Source: Massilia sp. R2A-15
GTDB taxonomy: Bacteria; Pseudomonadota; Gammaproteobacteria; Burkholderiales; Burkholderiaceae_D
Assembly (NCBI RefSeq): GCF_030704305.1
Contig: NZ_CP131935.1
Location: forward strand, 3,968,001-4,032,000
Direction of reading: 5' to 3'
Length of the DNA: 64,000 nucleotides
This document shows positions 27,907 to 36,969 of this stretch, piece after piece. A program made the translations under genes and the position numbers. Numbering within the stretch: the first letter of the stretch is position 1; every line of letters begins with the position of its first letter. The notes beneath the pieces were generated by a model. It did not search any database and was not told where the DNA came from. It worked only from the letters and a program-made list of their open reading frames with translations.

Positions 27907-28623
27907 TCAGTCATGATGGCGCTCCAGCCAGTCGATCAGCTCGTCGAAATCGGCGCAGATCGCGTCCGGCTCGACCCCGTGCTCGAGATGGCGGGTGCTG
28001 CCGGTGCGGTTGAGCCACACCGCGCGCAGGCCGGCCTGCTGGGCGCCGCGCACGTCGAGCAGCACGTCGTCGCCCACGTACACGGCCTCGTGCGGCGCCA
28101 CGCCCAGTTCGCCGCAGGCGGCCAGGAAAATCGCCGGCCCGGGCTTGGCGCTGCCGAACTCATGCGCCGCGACCGACACCTTGAAGTGGTGCGCGATGCC
28201 GATCGCGCGCAGGTCGGCGTTGCCGTTCGACACCGAGCCGACCAGCACGCGGCGCCCCAGCCGCTCGAGCCCGTGCAGCACGTCGGCGTAGGGCGTCACG
28301 GTATTGCGGGCGGCAAAGAAATGCTCCATCGCCAGGTCGACCTTGGCGCTGTCCTCGCCCGCCTCGGCGAAGGCCAGCAGCAGGCCGGCGCGGCGCAGCG
28401 CGCCCAGGTCGAGGTGGTAGCCCGGCTCGCGCTCGAGCAGGGCCAGGCGCGCCGCGCGCAGGCTGTCGATGGTGTGCGCGGCGGCCACCGGCGGGGCGTG
28501 GCGCTGCAGCCAGGCGTACAGGGACAGTTCGGCCTGGGCGATGACGGGCGCGATCGGCCACAGGGTGTCGTCGAGGTCGAACAGCACGGCTTTTGGCCAG
28601 GCGGGGCGGCGGGTGTCGGTCAT
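27907..28623 (-). CDS. HAD-superfamily phosphatase
   Basis: This 238-residue haloacid-dehalogenase-like hydrolase carries all four motifs: DLDDTLW (nucleophile and acid Asp, about 15-21), SNGN (about 130), the lysine in GSAKPGPAIF, and VGDDVLLD (about 187). A helical cap follows motif I, as in class I enzymes. Substrates may be small phosphorylated metabolites such as nucleotides or sugar phosphates and cannot be named. The frame is open far upstream, but ATG 28623 (MTDTRRPAWPKAVLF) gives the normal family length. Confidence 0.87.
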   Translation of the reverse strand: MTDTRRPAWPKAVLFDLDDTLWPIAPVIAQAELSLYAWLQRHAPPVAAAHTIDSLRAARLALLEREPGYHLDLGALRRAGLLLAFAEAGEDSAKVDLAMEHFFAARNTVTPYADVLHGLERLGRRVLVGSVSNGNADLRAIGIAHHFKVSVAAHEFGSAKPGPAIFLAACGELGVAPHEAVYVGDDVLLDVRGAQQAGLRAVWLNRTGSTRHLEHGVEPDAICADFDELIDWLERHHD

Positions 28624-28818
28624 GGAAGCGATGTTGGTAAGAGCGAGTCGAGCATAGCGAGGCCGGGCCGGAAAATCAAATCGCGCGCGTCCGTTACACG
28701 GTGATACATCAGTAATGGCGCCGCGACTTGCCAAATGCACTAAAATGACGACCAATTTGTCTGTCCCGCGGTACGGCGCGAGCCCTCCCCGCCTTACCCT
28801 GTCGTATTTGGAGAAACC

Positions 28819-29403
28819 ATGAAAAGTATGATCCTGCGTTCGAGCGTCGCGCTCGCCTGCGCGCTGAGCCTCGCCGCATGCGGTGGCGGCAGCGGCAACC
28901 TGTTGCTCGGCGGCAGCATCATCGGCCTGCACAAAGATGGCCTGGTGTTGCAAAACAAGGGCGGCGACCCGCTGACCATTTCGTCTGGCCAGACTACGTT
29001 CACCTTTTCCAAGCTGCTGAGCAACGACGAGGACTACGAGGTCACCGTCAGGACCCAGCCAACGGGCGCCAAATGCGTGCCGGACCCGGCCACGAACAAG
29101 GGCCGCACCGGCGCGTTCAACGTCACTTCGGTGGTCGTGCACTGCCAGACCGACTACTACACCCTGGGCGGCCATGTCGACCATCTCGACGCCGAGGGCC
29201 TGGTGCTGGTCAACGGCGCGGACAGCCTGGCCGTGCCGGCCAACGCCACCAGTTTCACCTTCGGCACCGCCGTATTCAACGGCGATTCCTATGGCGTCAC
29301 CGTGCTCAGGCAGCCGACCGGCCGCACCTGCGAGGTCACCAACGGCAGCGGCAAGATGGGCGACGCCAAGGTGGACAACGTGCAAGTCACCTGCCACCCC
29401 TGA
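28819..29403 (+). CDS. Lipoprotein with two internal repeats (paralogue A)
   Basis: I do not recognise a named family. The 194-residue product has a lipoprotein signal (ALSLAACGGGSG, lipobox LAAC). The mature part is two copies of an approximately 80-residue module: GG-x-I-x-GL-x-x-DGLVLxN, then DxLxV, then TxFTF, then a final YxVTVxxQPTGxxC and VxVxC. The two cysteines at the end of each module may form a disulfide. The pattern suggests small beta-sandwich domains at the cell surface. A second gene with the same architecture follows 23 nt after the stop. A broadly similar module is common in secreted Burkholderiales proteins, though this is from memory. Confidence 0.75.
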   Translation: MKSMILRSSVALACALSLAACGGGSGNLLLGGSIIGLHKDGLVLQNKGGDPLTISSGQTTFTFSKLLSNDEDYEVTVRTQPTGAKCVPDPATNKGRTGAFNVTSVVVHCQTDYYTLGGHVDHLDAEGLVLVNGADSLAVPANATSFTFGTAVFNGDSYGVTVLRQPTGRTCEVTNGSGKMGDAKVDNVQVTCHP

Positions 29404-29426
29404 TCGCCCCCATTCTGGAGAACTCT

Positions 29427-30077
29427 ATGACTTTCAAATTTACGCGCCCTGCGCTGGCGATCGCGCTGGCGCTGACCCTGGCCGCCTGCGGCGGCAAAGC
29501 CAGCTTTACGGTCGGCGGCACCATCGAAGGACTGCAATACGACGGATTGGTCCTGGCGACCAACGGGATGAGCCTGGCGGTGCCGCGCAATGCGACCACG
29601 TTCAGCTTCCCCAATACGCTTTCCTACGGCGAGGTGTACGAAGTCTCGGCCACGGCCCAGCCGGCCCATCAATCCTGCGTGGTCGGCGCGTTCGTGGATG
29701 CCGCCAACAAGGTTCACGGCGGCGCGAAAGATACCGCCGGCCGCCTGGCGGTGATCGATGTGGGTGTCCGCTGCGCGCTCACCACGCAAACGCTGACCGT
29801 CAAGATCACCGGCCTGACCTCGGACGGCCTGCAACTGACCAACGGCAACGATCAACTCACGATCACCCCGCTGGCCACCGGTGGTGACGTCTCCGCCACC
29901 TTTGCCGGCGGGGTCGCCTATGGTGTGACGTACGGCGTGACCGTGCTGACCCAGCCGACCAAGCAAGTTTGCACCGTGAGCGGCGGCGCCGGCAGCGGCG
30001 AAGGCACCAGCAACCCCAACGGCACCGGCACGATGGGCGACAAGCCGGTCAGCGACCTGCTCGTGACCTGCAAATAG
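29427..30077 (+). CDS. Lipoprotein with two internal repeats (paralogue B)
   Basis: This 216-residue paralogue of the preceding gene also has a lipobox signal (LALTLAACGGKAS) and two modules (VGGTIEGLQYDGLVL and KITGLTSDGLQLTN starts; TAQPAHQSC and TVLTQPTKQVC ends). The second module has a Gly/Ser/Asn-rich insertion (GGAGSGEGTSNPNGTGT) before its last strand. The ATG at 29427 follows GGAG at 29417-29420. With gene A it forms a two-gene operon that probably ends at the terminator at 30204-30230. The function is unknown; surface display or adhesion is only a guess. Confidence 0.75.
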   Translation: MTFKFTRPALAIALALTLAACGGKASFTVGGTIEGLQYDGLVLATNGMSLAVPRNATTFSFPNTLSYGEVYEVSATAQPAHQSCVVGAFVDAANKVHGGAKDTAGRLAVIDVGVRCALTTQTLTVKITGLTSDGLQLTNGNDQLTITPLATGGDVSATFAGGVAYGVTYGVTVLTQPTKQVCTVSGGAGSGEGTSNPNGTGTMGDKPVSDLLVTCK

Positions 30078-30165
30078 AAGGGTTGAGAAAGATATTGCTT
30101 CCAGGCATATCTGGTATGCGAAAGAAAAATTGGAGATATATGCTGTAGCGCAGCATAATGCACCT

Positions 30166-30230
30166 GTCTCCTCCAACTCTCCTTAAAAAAGAATTGGATT
30201 TCAAGCCCGCTCAACAGCGGGCTTTTTTTT
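30166..30230 (+). ncRNA. Candidate small RNA with a CUCCUCC segment
   Basis: A promoter-like pair, TTGGAG (30130-30135) and CATAAT (30154-30159), 18 bp apart, is followed by about 65 nt without a start codon ending in a strong intrinsic terminator. The predicted RNA begins with a C/U-rich stretch (CTCCTCC at 30168-30174, complementary to Shine-Dalgarno sequences), then a hairpin (CCAACTCT with AGAATTGG, one mismatch), then the terminator hairpin and U-tail, the usual layout of Hfq-dependent RNAs. The palindrome TGCTGTAGCGCAGCA (30141-30155) lies over the promoter and may be an operator. It could instead be the decayed leader of a lost gene. Confidence 0.35.
30204..30230 (+). terminator. Rho-independent terminator
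   Basis: An 8-bp GC-rich stem AGCCCGCT/AGCGGGCT with loop CAAC is followed by eight Ts. It ends transcription from the lipoprotein pair and from any short transcript starting near 30166. Confidence 0.9.
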
Positions 30231-30238
30231 GTTCCAGC

Positions 30239-30550
30239 TTACTCATCGCCGGACTTCAGTCGGCTCAGTGCAGCTTGGTACACCACGCTGTCCTCACGCT
30301 TGTCCACCGCCATCACCATCACGACAAGGACATCGTCCTCCACGCCATACACCAGACGAAAGCCTTGCTTCCTGAGCTTTATCTTGTAAAAACCCGCGAG
30401 CTGACCATGAAGCGCCGAGCCCGGCACGTGAGGATTGTCCAGACGTTTCCTGAGAAGCTTGCGCAGCGGTTCTTTTACCGACCCGTCGAGCGCCTGCCAT
30501 TCGGCCCATGCCGATGGCACGAATTTGAGCCGATACTTAGTGCCGGGCAT
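30239..30550 (-). CDS. RelE/ParE-family toxin
   Basis: This 103-residue protein of the RelE superfamily would cleave mRNA on the ribosome. Typical features are visible: YRLKFVPSAWAEWQALD at the N-terminus, HVPGSALHGQLAGFYKIKLRKQGFRLVY in the middle (basic residues and the RLVY strand), and VMAVDKRED near the C-terminus. It lies 8 nt downstream of a Phd/YefM antitoxin on the same strand, the standard RelB-RelE order. Base composition is less GC-rich than in the neighbours, consistent with mobility of such modules. Confidence 0.87.
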   Translation of the reverse strand: MPGTKYRLKFVPSAWAEWQALDGSVKEPLRKLLRKRLDNPHVPGSALHGQLAGFYKIKLRKQGFRLVYGVEDDVLVVMVMAVDKREDSVVYQAALSRLKSGDE

Positions 30551-30558
30551 CTGCGCTT

Positions 30559-30810
30559 TCAGATTGAGTCAATGTCAACCTCGATCGCATTTGCCCGCTC
30601 ACCCATGCGAGACAGCACCTTGCTATGCAGGTCCCGGTCCGCCAATTCCGCCAGCATTGCCGCGAACATGGCCGGCTCGATCATGTAGAACGCCGCCTTG
30701 TTGTGATTCAGCACCGCGACAGGTCGGCTGCCCGCTTGCCGAAGCACGGCCGAGGGATTCCTTTTGAACTCGGACATGCTCACCGTGATATCAGAAAAGA
30801 TCGTTTCCAT
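30559..30810 (-). CDS. Phd/YefM-family antitoxin
   Basis: This 83-residue antitoxin has an N-terminal DNA-binding domain (FSDITVSMSEFKRNPSAVLR, then PVAVLNHNKAAFYMIEP) and a C-terminal charged tail that would wrap the toxin. ATG 30810 with GGAG 5 nt upstream is the start; a longer open frame is arginine-rich and unsupported. As in other Phd/YefM pairs it probably represses its own promoter together with the toxin; a candidate operator lies at 30836. Confidence 0.88.
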   Translation of the reverse strand: METIFSDITVSMSEFKRNPSAVLRQAGSRPVAVLNHNKAAFYMIEPAMFAAMLAELADRDLHSKVLSRMGERANAIEVDIDSI

Positions 30811-31125
30811 TTCGGCTCCTAAATTAGCTCCAATTATAGCGCTATTTTGTTCCGAGCATCCGGTCAAGCGCCACATCAAGACATTACTTCCGACCATGCT
30901 TGCGAGTACGGGATTGACCGGCGCTGCGCGTCTGCGGCGGCGGGCTCGACGGCGGCGCAATGGCGCTGCCTGATCCGCAGCCGGCGGCGGCAAAGAAAAA
31001 TTGGGGCAGGTCCGCAGGCGCCAGACCTCGGCGGATCGCAGGCTGCCGGCGCCGGCGCGCAGCCGGGCATCGTAATTCGTGCAAAACTGGCATCATGGGC
31101 GCAAGACCACCGCCAGGAGGGCAAT
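30811..31125. other. Intergenic stretch, no gene seen
   Basis: The left end holds the toxin-antitoxin promoter and palindrome. The remaining 250 bp, GC-rich and divergent to the 82-residue gene at 31126, shows no start with a ribosome-binding site and no repeat or tRNA that I can identify. Confidence 0.5.
30836..30845. promoter_or_regulatory. Possible operator of the toxin-antitoxin pair
   Basis: ATAGCGCTAT is a perfect 10-bp palindrome 26 nt upstream of the antitoxin start, in an AT-rich promoter-like stretch. Palindromes of this size and position are typical Phd/YefM sites, but binding is only inferred. Confidence 0.4.
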
Positions 31126-31374
31126 GTGCCGACCGAACAACTGGGAGACTACGAAATCGATTATTCCGGGGTCAGGATGACCGACGTCGAAGGCTGGGCG
31201 GCCTACGTGACGATCTACGGCCCGTCGCCCAACCCGATGCATCGCAACAGCATCGTGCCGCCGCAGCGCGTGGCCGTCGAACACGTGTTCGACACCGAGG
31301 CCGAGGCCGAGGCGGAAGCGCGCAAGGCGGCGCTGGCGATGCTCGAGGAAAAGGCGCCTAAGCCGCCGGTTTGA
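31126..31374 (+). CDS. Conserved-looking 82-residue protein, function unknown
   Basis: A small soluble protein with no family I recognise. The start is GTG 31126, preceded by AGGAGG with ideal spacing; an ATG two bases earlier is out of frame. The sequence has a compact acidic N-terminal part (LGDYEIDYSGVRMTDVEGWA), a strand-like segment (AAYVTIYGPSPNPM) and a helical Ala/Glu-rich end (TEAEAEAEARKAALAML). There is no signal peptide or cysteine. Its last 17 bp overlap the 3' end of rsmA on the other strand. Confidence 0.65.
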   Translation: MPTEQLGDYEIDYSGVRMTDVEGWAAYVTIYGPSPNPMHRNSIVPPQRVAVEHVFDTEAEAEAEARKAALAMLEEKAPKPPV

Positions 31375-32137
31375 GCAGGTTGGCCAGCGCGACGTACTGC
31401 GCCAGCCCCACCGCTTCCGGCCGCGCGGTCGGGTCGATGCCGGCTTCGACGATCTGCGCCTCGGTGAACATGCCGGCCAGGCAGTTGCGGATCACCTTGC
31501 GGCGCTGCGAGAACGCCTTCAGCACCACCGCCTCGAGCGTGGCGCCGTCGCAGGCGAGCTGCTCGCGCACCGGCATCATGCGCACGATCGCCGATTCCAC
31601 CTGCGGCGGCGGATCGAAGGCGGTGGGCGGCACGATGAACAGCAGCGACATGTCGTAGCGCCACTGCAGCATCACCGAAAGCCGGCCGTAGGCCTTGCCG
31701 CCCGGTTCGGCCACCATGCGCTCGACCACTTCCTTTTGCAGCATGAAGTGCTGGTCTTCGATCAGGTGGGCGAATTCGGCCAGGTGGAACAGCAGCGGGC
31801 TGGAGATGTTGTACGGCAGGTTGCCGACCACGCGCAGCTTCTGCCCTTCCGGCACGGGAATGCTGCCGAAGTCGAACTTGAGGGCGTCGCCCGAATGGAT
31901 CGTCAGCTTGTCGCGCGGGAAGGATTTTTCGAGGCGGGCCACCAGGTCGCGGTCCAGTTCGACGACATGCATGTGCGGCAGGCGCTTGAGGATCAGCGCC
32001 GTCATCGCGGCCAGCCCCGGGCCGATTTCGACCATCGCCTGGCCCGGTTCCGGGTCGATCGCGTCGATGATGTTATCGAGGACGAATTTGTCGGTCAGGA
32101 AGTTCTGGCCGAAGCGTTTGCGGGCGACGTGTTTCAT
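31358..32137 (-). CDS. rsmA: 16S rRNA dimethyladenosine transferase RsmA (KsgA)
   Basis: This 259-residue enzyme dimethylates A1518 and A1519 of 16S rRNA, a late step and checkpoint in 30S assembly. It has FGQNFL near the N-terminus, SAM motif VEIGPGLAAMTALIL (about 37) and the catalytic NLPYNISSPLLF (about 105). It ends the lptD-surA-pdxA-rsmA operon. The C-terminus overlaps a small gene on the opposite strand by 17 bp. Confidence 0.96.
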   Translation of the reverse strand: MKHVARKRFGQNFLTDKFVLDNIIDAIDPEPGQAMVEIGPGLAAMTALILKRLPHMHVVELDRDLVARLEKSFPRDKLTIHSGDALKFDFGSIPVPEGQKLRVVGNLPYNISSPLLFHLAEFAHLIEDQHFMLQKEVVERMVAEPGGKAYGRLSVMLQWRYDMSLLFIVPPTAFDPPPQVESAIVRMMPVREQLACDGATLEAVVLKAFSQRRKVIRNCLAGMFTEAQIVEAGIDPTARPEAVGLAQYVALANLLKPAA

Positions 32138-32155
32138 GGGTGTTCTTTTCTTGAT

Positions 32156-33196
32156 TTAAGGGGCGCGGCGCTGGGCGGCGGCCATCTGCAGCGCGCTGCG
32201 GATCGCCTCTTCCATGCTGGCGCAGTCGGCGTGGCCGAGGCCAAGCGCGGCCAGGTCGAGCGCGGTGCCGTGGTCGACCGAGGTGCGGATCAGCGGCAGC
32301 CCGAGCGTGATATTGACGCCGCGCCCGAAGGTGGCGTGCTTGAGGACGGGCAGACCCTGGTCGTGGTACATCGCCAGCACGCAGTCGGCGTCCTGCAGGT
32401 ATTTTGGCTGGAACAGCGTGTCGGCCGGATAAGGGCCGCGCGCATCGATGCCGCGCGCACGTGCCGCTTCCAGGGCCGGGATGATGCTGTCGATTTCTTC
32501 GCGTCCCAGATAGCCGTTCTCCCCCGCGTGCGGGTTCAGGCCGGCCACCAGGATGCGCGGCGCCGCGATGCCGAACTTGCGCTTCAGGTCGGCGTCGATG
32601 ATGTCGAGCACGCGCGCAAGACTCTCCTGGGTGATGGCGTCGGGCACCGCGCGCAGCGGCAGGTGGGTGGTGGCCAGCGCCACCCGCAGCGGCGCGCCGC
32701 CGGCCGCGGTGGCGCCGGCCAGCATCATCACCACCAGCGGCGTGCCGGTCTTCTCGGCCAGGTATTCGGTATGGCCGGAAAACGCCACGCCGGCGTCGTT
32801 GATGGTGCTCTTTTGCAGCGGCGCGGTGACCATCGCGGCGAACCAGCCGGCTTGTATGCCTTCGACCGCCAGGTCGAGCGTGGCCAGCACGTAGCGGCCA
32901 TTGGCGGCGTCCAGCACGCCCGGGGTGACGTGGGCCGCCAGCGGCACGTCGATCACGGTCAGGCGCTCGGGGCCGAAGTGCGGCAGGCGGCCGTTGCGCA
33001 GCGCCTGCGTGGACAAGGCGGCGATGCGGATCGCCGGGTCGATGTCGGCGGCGATCATGGCGAGAAAGGCGGCGTCGCCGATCAGCACGCAGTTGACCTC
33101 GCGCCGCATCGCCCACGCCGCGCGCAGGGAGATTTCCGGGCCGATCCCGGCAGGCTCGCCGGTGGTGATGGCGATCGCGGGACGGGTGCCGGTCAT
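32156..33196 (-). CDS. pdxA: 4-hydroxythreonine-4-phosphate dehydrogenase
   Basis: This 346-residue enzyme of pyridoxal-phosphate synthesis oxidises 4-phosphohydroxy-L-threonine with NAD. The metal-binding histidines are visible in FSGHTEYLA (about 146) and [12 protein letters not shown] (about 275-286), and the substrate stretch [10 protein letters not shown] (about 12-21) is intact. The start ATG 33196 is 4 nt after the surA stop; rsmA follows after 18 nt. Confidence 0.95.
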   Translation of the reverse strand: MTGTRPAIAITTGEPAGIGPEISLRAAWAMRREVNCVLIGDAAFLAMIAADIDPAIRIAALSTQALRNGRLPHFGPERLTVIDVPLAAHVTPGVLDAANGRYVLATLDLAVEGIQAGWFAAMVTAPLQKSTINDAGVAFSGHTEYLAEKTGTPLVVMMLAGATAAGGAPLRVALATTHLPLRAVPDAITQESLARVLDIIDADLKRKFGIAAPRILVAGLNPHAGENGYLGREEIDSIIPALEAARARGIDARGPYPADTLFQPKYLQDADCVLAMYHDQGLPVLKHATFGRGVNITLGLPLIRTSVDHGTALDLAALGLGHADCASMEEAIRSALQMAAAQRRAP

Positions 33197-33200
33197 GCCT

Positions 33201-34583
33201 TTACTTTTCCTCGCGGAACTCGACGTAAGCGCGGTCGCGCACCTGGCGCGCCCAGTCTTCGGTCGCCTCCTGCATCTTGCGCTCGCGGATCACGTTGCGC
33301 GCCATGTTGCGCTCTTTCTCTTGCGACTGGTCGTCGCTCTTGCGCTCGAGCACTTCGACCAGGTGCACGCCGAACGGCGTCTCGACCGGGCCGCCGATTT
33401 CACCCGGCTTGAGCGCGTTCACCACCGCTTCGAATTCCGGCACCGAGTCGCCCGGCGCCATCCAGCCCAGGTCGCCGCCCTTGGAGGCCGAGGCGTCGTT
33501 CGAGAACAGGCGCGCCAGGTCTTCGAACTTGGCGGCCTTGTTGTCGAGGCGCTCTTTCAGTTCGGTCAGCTTGCGCTTCGCTTCCACCGCCGTCATGGTC
33601 GGGGTGACCTTGAGCAGGATGTGGCGCACATGGCTCTGCTGCTGGACGGCGCTGGCCTGCTGGGCCGCGGCGGCGTTGCGCTTGCCCACCAGCTTGAGCA
33701 GGTGGAAACCGGTATTGCTGCGGATGACGGGGGTGACCTGGCCCGGCGACAGCTTGAGCAGTTCGCCCGAGAACAGCGGCGGCAGGCGGTTGGCGTCGCG
33801 CCAGCCCACTTCGCCGCCCTTGAGCGCGTCCGGCGCGTCCGAATAGGTGGCGGCGATCTTGGCGAAATCGGCGCCGGTGCGCAGCTGGCGCGCCACTTCG
33901 TCGGCGCGCGCCTTGCGGGCGGCGATCTGCTCGGGCGTCGCGTTCTGCGGAATGCTCACCAGGATCTGCGACACGTTGACCTCGACCTGCTCGGCCGCGG
34001 CGGCTTTTTCGGCCGCCAGGTAGGTGTCCACCTCGGCGTCGGAGATCTGGATCTTGTTGTCGACCTCGTGCTCGCGCAGGCGCTGCATCATGATCTCGTT
34101 GCGGATCTCCTCGCGGAAGGTGGCGTAGGGCATGCCTTCCTTTTCCATCTGGTTGCGCATGTCCTGCAGGCTCATTTTCTGGCTTTCGGCGATGCGGCCG
34201 ATCGCGCGGTCGAGTTCCTGGTCGCTGACCTTCACGCCCATTTCCTTGGCCAGCTGCTGCTGCGCGCGTTCGACGATCATCGCCTCGACCACCTGGCGGC
34301 GCAGGTCGGCCGCTTCGGGCAAGGGCGCATTCGACGCCTTCATGCGCGCTTCGATGCTGCGCAGGCGCGCGGCGATCTCATTGTTCGTGATGACGTCGTC
34401 GTTGACCACCACGGCGATCGAATCGATCACATGGGCCGAACTGGACGCCGGCGGCAGGAAACCGGTCGATGGCTTGACGGCGGCGGGCTTGGCCGCAGGG
34501 GTTTGCGCGCCCGCGTGGCCGGCGGCCAGAGTGCACAGCAGGACTGCGGCGATGTTCAGTTGGTGCAAACGGATATTACGCAT
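33201..34583 (-). CDS. surA: Periplasmic chaperone/peptidyl-prolyl isomerase SurA
   Basis: SurA escorts outer-membrane proteins, LptD among them, across the periplasm. The 460-residue product has a Sec signal ([19 protein letters not shown], cleavage after HAGA), an N-terminal chaperone domain ([16 protein letters not shown] onward) and two parvulin domains (about 170-275 and 285-385; the second has [20 protein letters not shown] followed by [13 protein letters not shown]). I prefer ATG 34583; an in-frame GTG at 34598 would add five residues. Neither has a clear ribosome-binding site. It lies between lptD and pdxA. Confidence 0.94.
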   Translation of the reverse strand: MRNIRLHQLNIAAVLLCTLAAGHAGAQTPAAKPAAVKPSTGFLPPASSSAHVIDSIAVVVNDDVITNNEIAARLRSIEARMKASNAPLPEAADLRRQVVEAMIVERAQQQLAKEMGVKVSDQELDRAIGRIAESQKMSLQDMRNQMEKEGMPYATFREEIRNEIMMQRLREHEVDNKIQISDAEVDTYLAAEKAAAAEQVEVNVSQILVSIPQNATPEQIAARKARADEVARQLRTGADFAKIAATYSDAPDALKGGEVGWRDANRLPPLFSGELLKLSPGQVTPVIRSNTGFHLLKLVGKRNAAAAQQASAVQQQSHVRHILLKVTPTMTAVEAKRKLTELKERLDNKAAKFEDLARLFSNDASASKGGDLGWMAPGDSVPEFEAVVNALKPGEIGGPVETPFGVHLVEVLERKSDDQSQEKERNMARNVIRERKMQEATEDWARQVRDRAYVEFREEK

Positions 34584-34638
34584 AATCGAAAGTGGCACTC
34601 ATATTCAGGTGAATGAAAAAAAACCGACATCGGCGCGC

Positions 34639-36873
34639 CTAGCGGCCGGTCTCAGGATTGAGCCGGGCATAGCCGGGGATGCTCTTGTAAAACGACTCCA
34701 GCGGATTGCCAAGTCCGAGTTTCGACAGGCCGTTCAGCTCGAGCTGGAAAAAGATCGGCGTCGAAGTGGTCTGGGCCGCCGTCACGAAACGCTGCGCGCC
34801 CATCCGGAACACCCAGCAATCGGCCTTGTACTCGAGCCCCACCAGGCTCTCGAGCACCTTGCGGTCGCGCAGCTCGTAGCTGACCCGGCCCACGCCGTAC
34901 CAGCGCGCCGACAAGGGCCACTGGCTCGACAGGTCGATGTTCTTGAAGCTGTCGCGCACGTAGCGGTATTCGGCATTGACCACTTTCTTCTGGCCCGGCT
35001 GCCACTGCACGCCGTAGTTCGAACTGAACACGCTGCGCGCGCTCGCATTGTATTGTATCGCGCTGTCGAAGCTCCAATCGTCGGCGATGCGGCCGGCGGC
35101 GGCCAGCAGCACGTCGGAGCGGCTCTGGTTCAGCTTCGCGTTCGGATCGAGCTGCACGCGCTGGTCGCTGAAGTAGAAGCGCTGCCCCAGCGCCAGGCGC
35201 AGGCGCTCGGCGCCGCTGCTTTCGATGTAGCGCGACACCAGCGCCGCGGTGACCTGGTTGGCGTCGGCGACCCGGTCCGAGCCGATGAAGCGGTTCTCGG
35301 TGAAGATCTGGGCGAAGTTGAAGCCCGCTTCGGCGCTGTCGAAATTGGGGAACTGGCTCTGGTCCTTGTACGGGGTGCGCACGTAGAACAGGCGCGGCTC
35401 GAGCGTCTGCGTGACGGCGCGGCCGAACAGCTTGCTGTCGCGCTCGAACACCATGCCGCTGTCGAGCGAGAAGGTGGGCAGCGCGCGCGTCAGCGAAGTG
35501 CCGGCCGCGCCCGGGTTGAAGCTGGCGCCATCGAGGTCGTACTTGGCGGCGTTGAACATCACCTTCGGCGTGATGAAATAGCCGGGTCGCACGAAGGGAT
35601 ACGACACCTGCGGCACCAGCACCGCGCGGTTGCCGTTCACCTGGGTCGGGTGCGAGAAGCGCGTCATCTCCGCGTCGATCGCCCAGTCGAAGCCGGCGAC
35701 GTCGTAGCGGCCCGTGTGGAAGTTAATCTGCGGGAGGCGGTCGTACGGGCGCGGCACCGCCAGGCTAGGATTGGTCGCCGCCGCCGGGTCCTGCAGCACC
35801 TGGTAGTTCTGCACGCGCGCGGTCAGGCTCCAGTAGGGCCGCTGGTAGTCGGTGCGCAGTTCGCGCAGCAGCTGGCGCTCGGCGCTGTTGGCGATCGATT
35901 TCGAAAAATCGCTCGGGTACTTGTCGTCCGACGCCGCGTGGATGTACCAGCCGTACGACAGGCCCGGCGCGATCGCCTGCGAGTGCTGCGAGTTGACCAG
36001 CCAGCGGTCGGTATTGGTGACGCGGTCGTGCACCAGCAGTTCGGCATGGGTCTCGCCGTTGTAAGGGCCGGCGTCGGTCTCGCCGATGTAGCGCGCGGTC
36101 GCGCCCATCTGCAGGCCGCGGCGCAGGATCAGGCGCGGATACAGGGTCAGGTCGCGGTTCGGCGCGATGTTGAAATAGTACGGCACCATCACTTCGCCCG
36201 AGCCCTTCGAGCCGAAGCCGATCGACGGCGGCAGCCAGCCGGAGCGGCGCGAGCCGGACAGCGAGAACGACATCGCCGGGGTGCCGATGATCGGCACGCC
36301 CTTGAAGTACACGATGGTCTTGCCGGCCGTGCCGACGTCGCGCCCGCTGTCGAGGTTCAGCGTGTCGGCCTTCAGGTACCAGTCGGGATTGGGCCCCTCG
36401 CAGGTGCTGTAGGTGCCGTCGGCCACCACCGCCTCGTCCTCGTTGATGAAGTCGATGCGGTTGGCTTTGCCCTGCGCGTTGTTCAACTCCAGCCGGTATT
36501 CCGGATGCAGCACCCAGCCGCGGCCGGAATCGAGCGCCAGCTGCAGCGCGTCGCCCTTGTAGCGGTCGCCGAAGCGCCACATCTGCACGTGGCCCTGCGC
36601 CGTGACCTGGTCCTCGACCACCTTGTAGCAGGCGGTATCGGCGGTCAGGCGGGTCTGGCCCTTGACCAGCTCCGCGTCGCGCACCAGGTTCACTTCGCGG
36701 TCAGGGCTGCCGGTGATTTCCTCCGCCCGCACCACGGTCGGCGCGTTCGGGTCGTCCACGTGCGGACGCTTGGCGACCGTTTGCGCATGCAGCGGCCCCG
36801 CCGTGACGGTGACGAGCGCACTGAGGACGAGCACCCAGCGTTGCGAGGGTTGTGGGGCTGATAACCAGCTCAT
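34639..36873 (-). CDS. lptD: LPS-assembly outer-membrane protein LptD
   Basis: This 744-residue outer-membrane translocon places LPS in the outer leaflet together with LptE. After the signal peptide (cleavage near PLHA-QT) comes the OstA-like jellyroll (VVRAEEITGSPDREVNL; LTADTACYKVVEDQVTAQGH, about 50-105), then the barrel, beginning near residue 200 with GSRRSGWLPPSIGF. Three cysteines are visible in the mature part (ADTACY, YSTCEG, KADCWVF), so the disulfide pattern differs from E. coli, which uses four. It heads the operon with surA, its own chaperone. Confidence 0.95.
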   Translation of the reverse strand: MSWLSAPQPSQRWVLVLSALVTVTAGPLHAQTVAKRPHVDDPNAPTVVRAEEITGSPDREVNLVRDAELVKGQTRLTADTACYKVVEDQVTAQGHVQMWRFGDRYKGDALQLALDSGRGWVLHPEYRLELNNAQGKANRIDFINEDEAVVADGTYSTCEGPNPDWYLKADTLNLDSGRDVGTAGKTIVYFKGVPIIGTPAMSFSLSGSRRSGWLPPSIGFGSKGSGEVMVPYYFNIAPNRDLTLYPRLILRRGLQMGATARYIGETDAGPYNGETHAELLVHDRVTNTDRWLVNSQHSQAIAPGLSYGWYIHAASDDKYPSDFSKSIANSAERQLLRELRTDYQRPYWSLTARVQNYQVLQDPAAATNPSLAVPRPYDRLPQINFHTGRYDVAGFDWAIDAEMTRFSHPTQVNGNRAVLVPQVSYPFVRPGYFITPKVMFNAAKYDLDGASFNPGAAGTSLTRALPTFSLDSGMVFERDSKLFGRAVTQTLEPRLFYVRTPYKDQSQFPNFDSAEAGFNFAQIFTENRFIGSDRVADANQVTAALVSRYIESSGAERLRLALGQRFYFSDQRVQLDPNAKLNQSRSDVLLAAAGRIADDWSFDSAIQYNASARSVFSSNYGVQWQPGQKKVVNAEYRYVRDSFKNIDLSSQWPLSARWYGVGRVSYELRDRKVLESLVGLEYKADCWVFRMGAQRFVTAAQTTSTPIFFQLELNGLSKLGLGNPLESFYKSIPGYARLNPETGR

Positions 36874-36969
36874 GTGATGGGTGCAAACACCATTGAAGGG
36901 CGATTTTTTGGGGCTAATCCCTTATTATATGGGAATTGCCACATTCCTCCGGATTCTACAGGTCGCTTC

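Noticed and set aside
30204..30230. Terminator considered as bidirectional for the toxin gene
   Set aside because: On the minus strand the hairpin is not followed by a T-run.
36874..36969. Extended N-terminus for amgK
   Set aside because: The added 32 residues would cover the divergent promoter region, and ATG 36970 gives the normal start.
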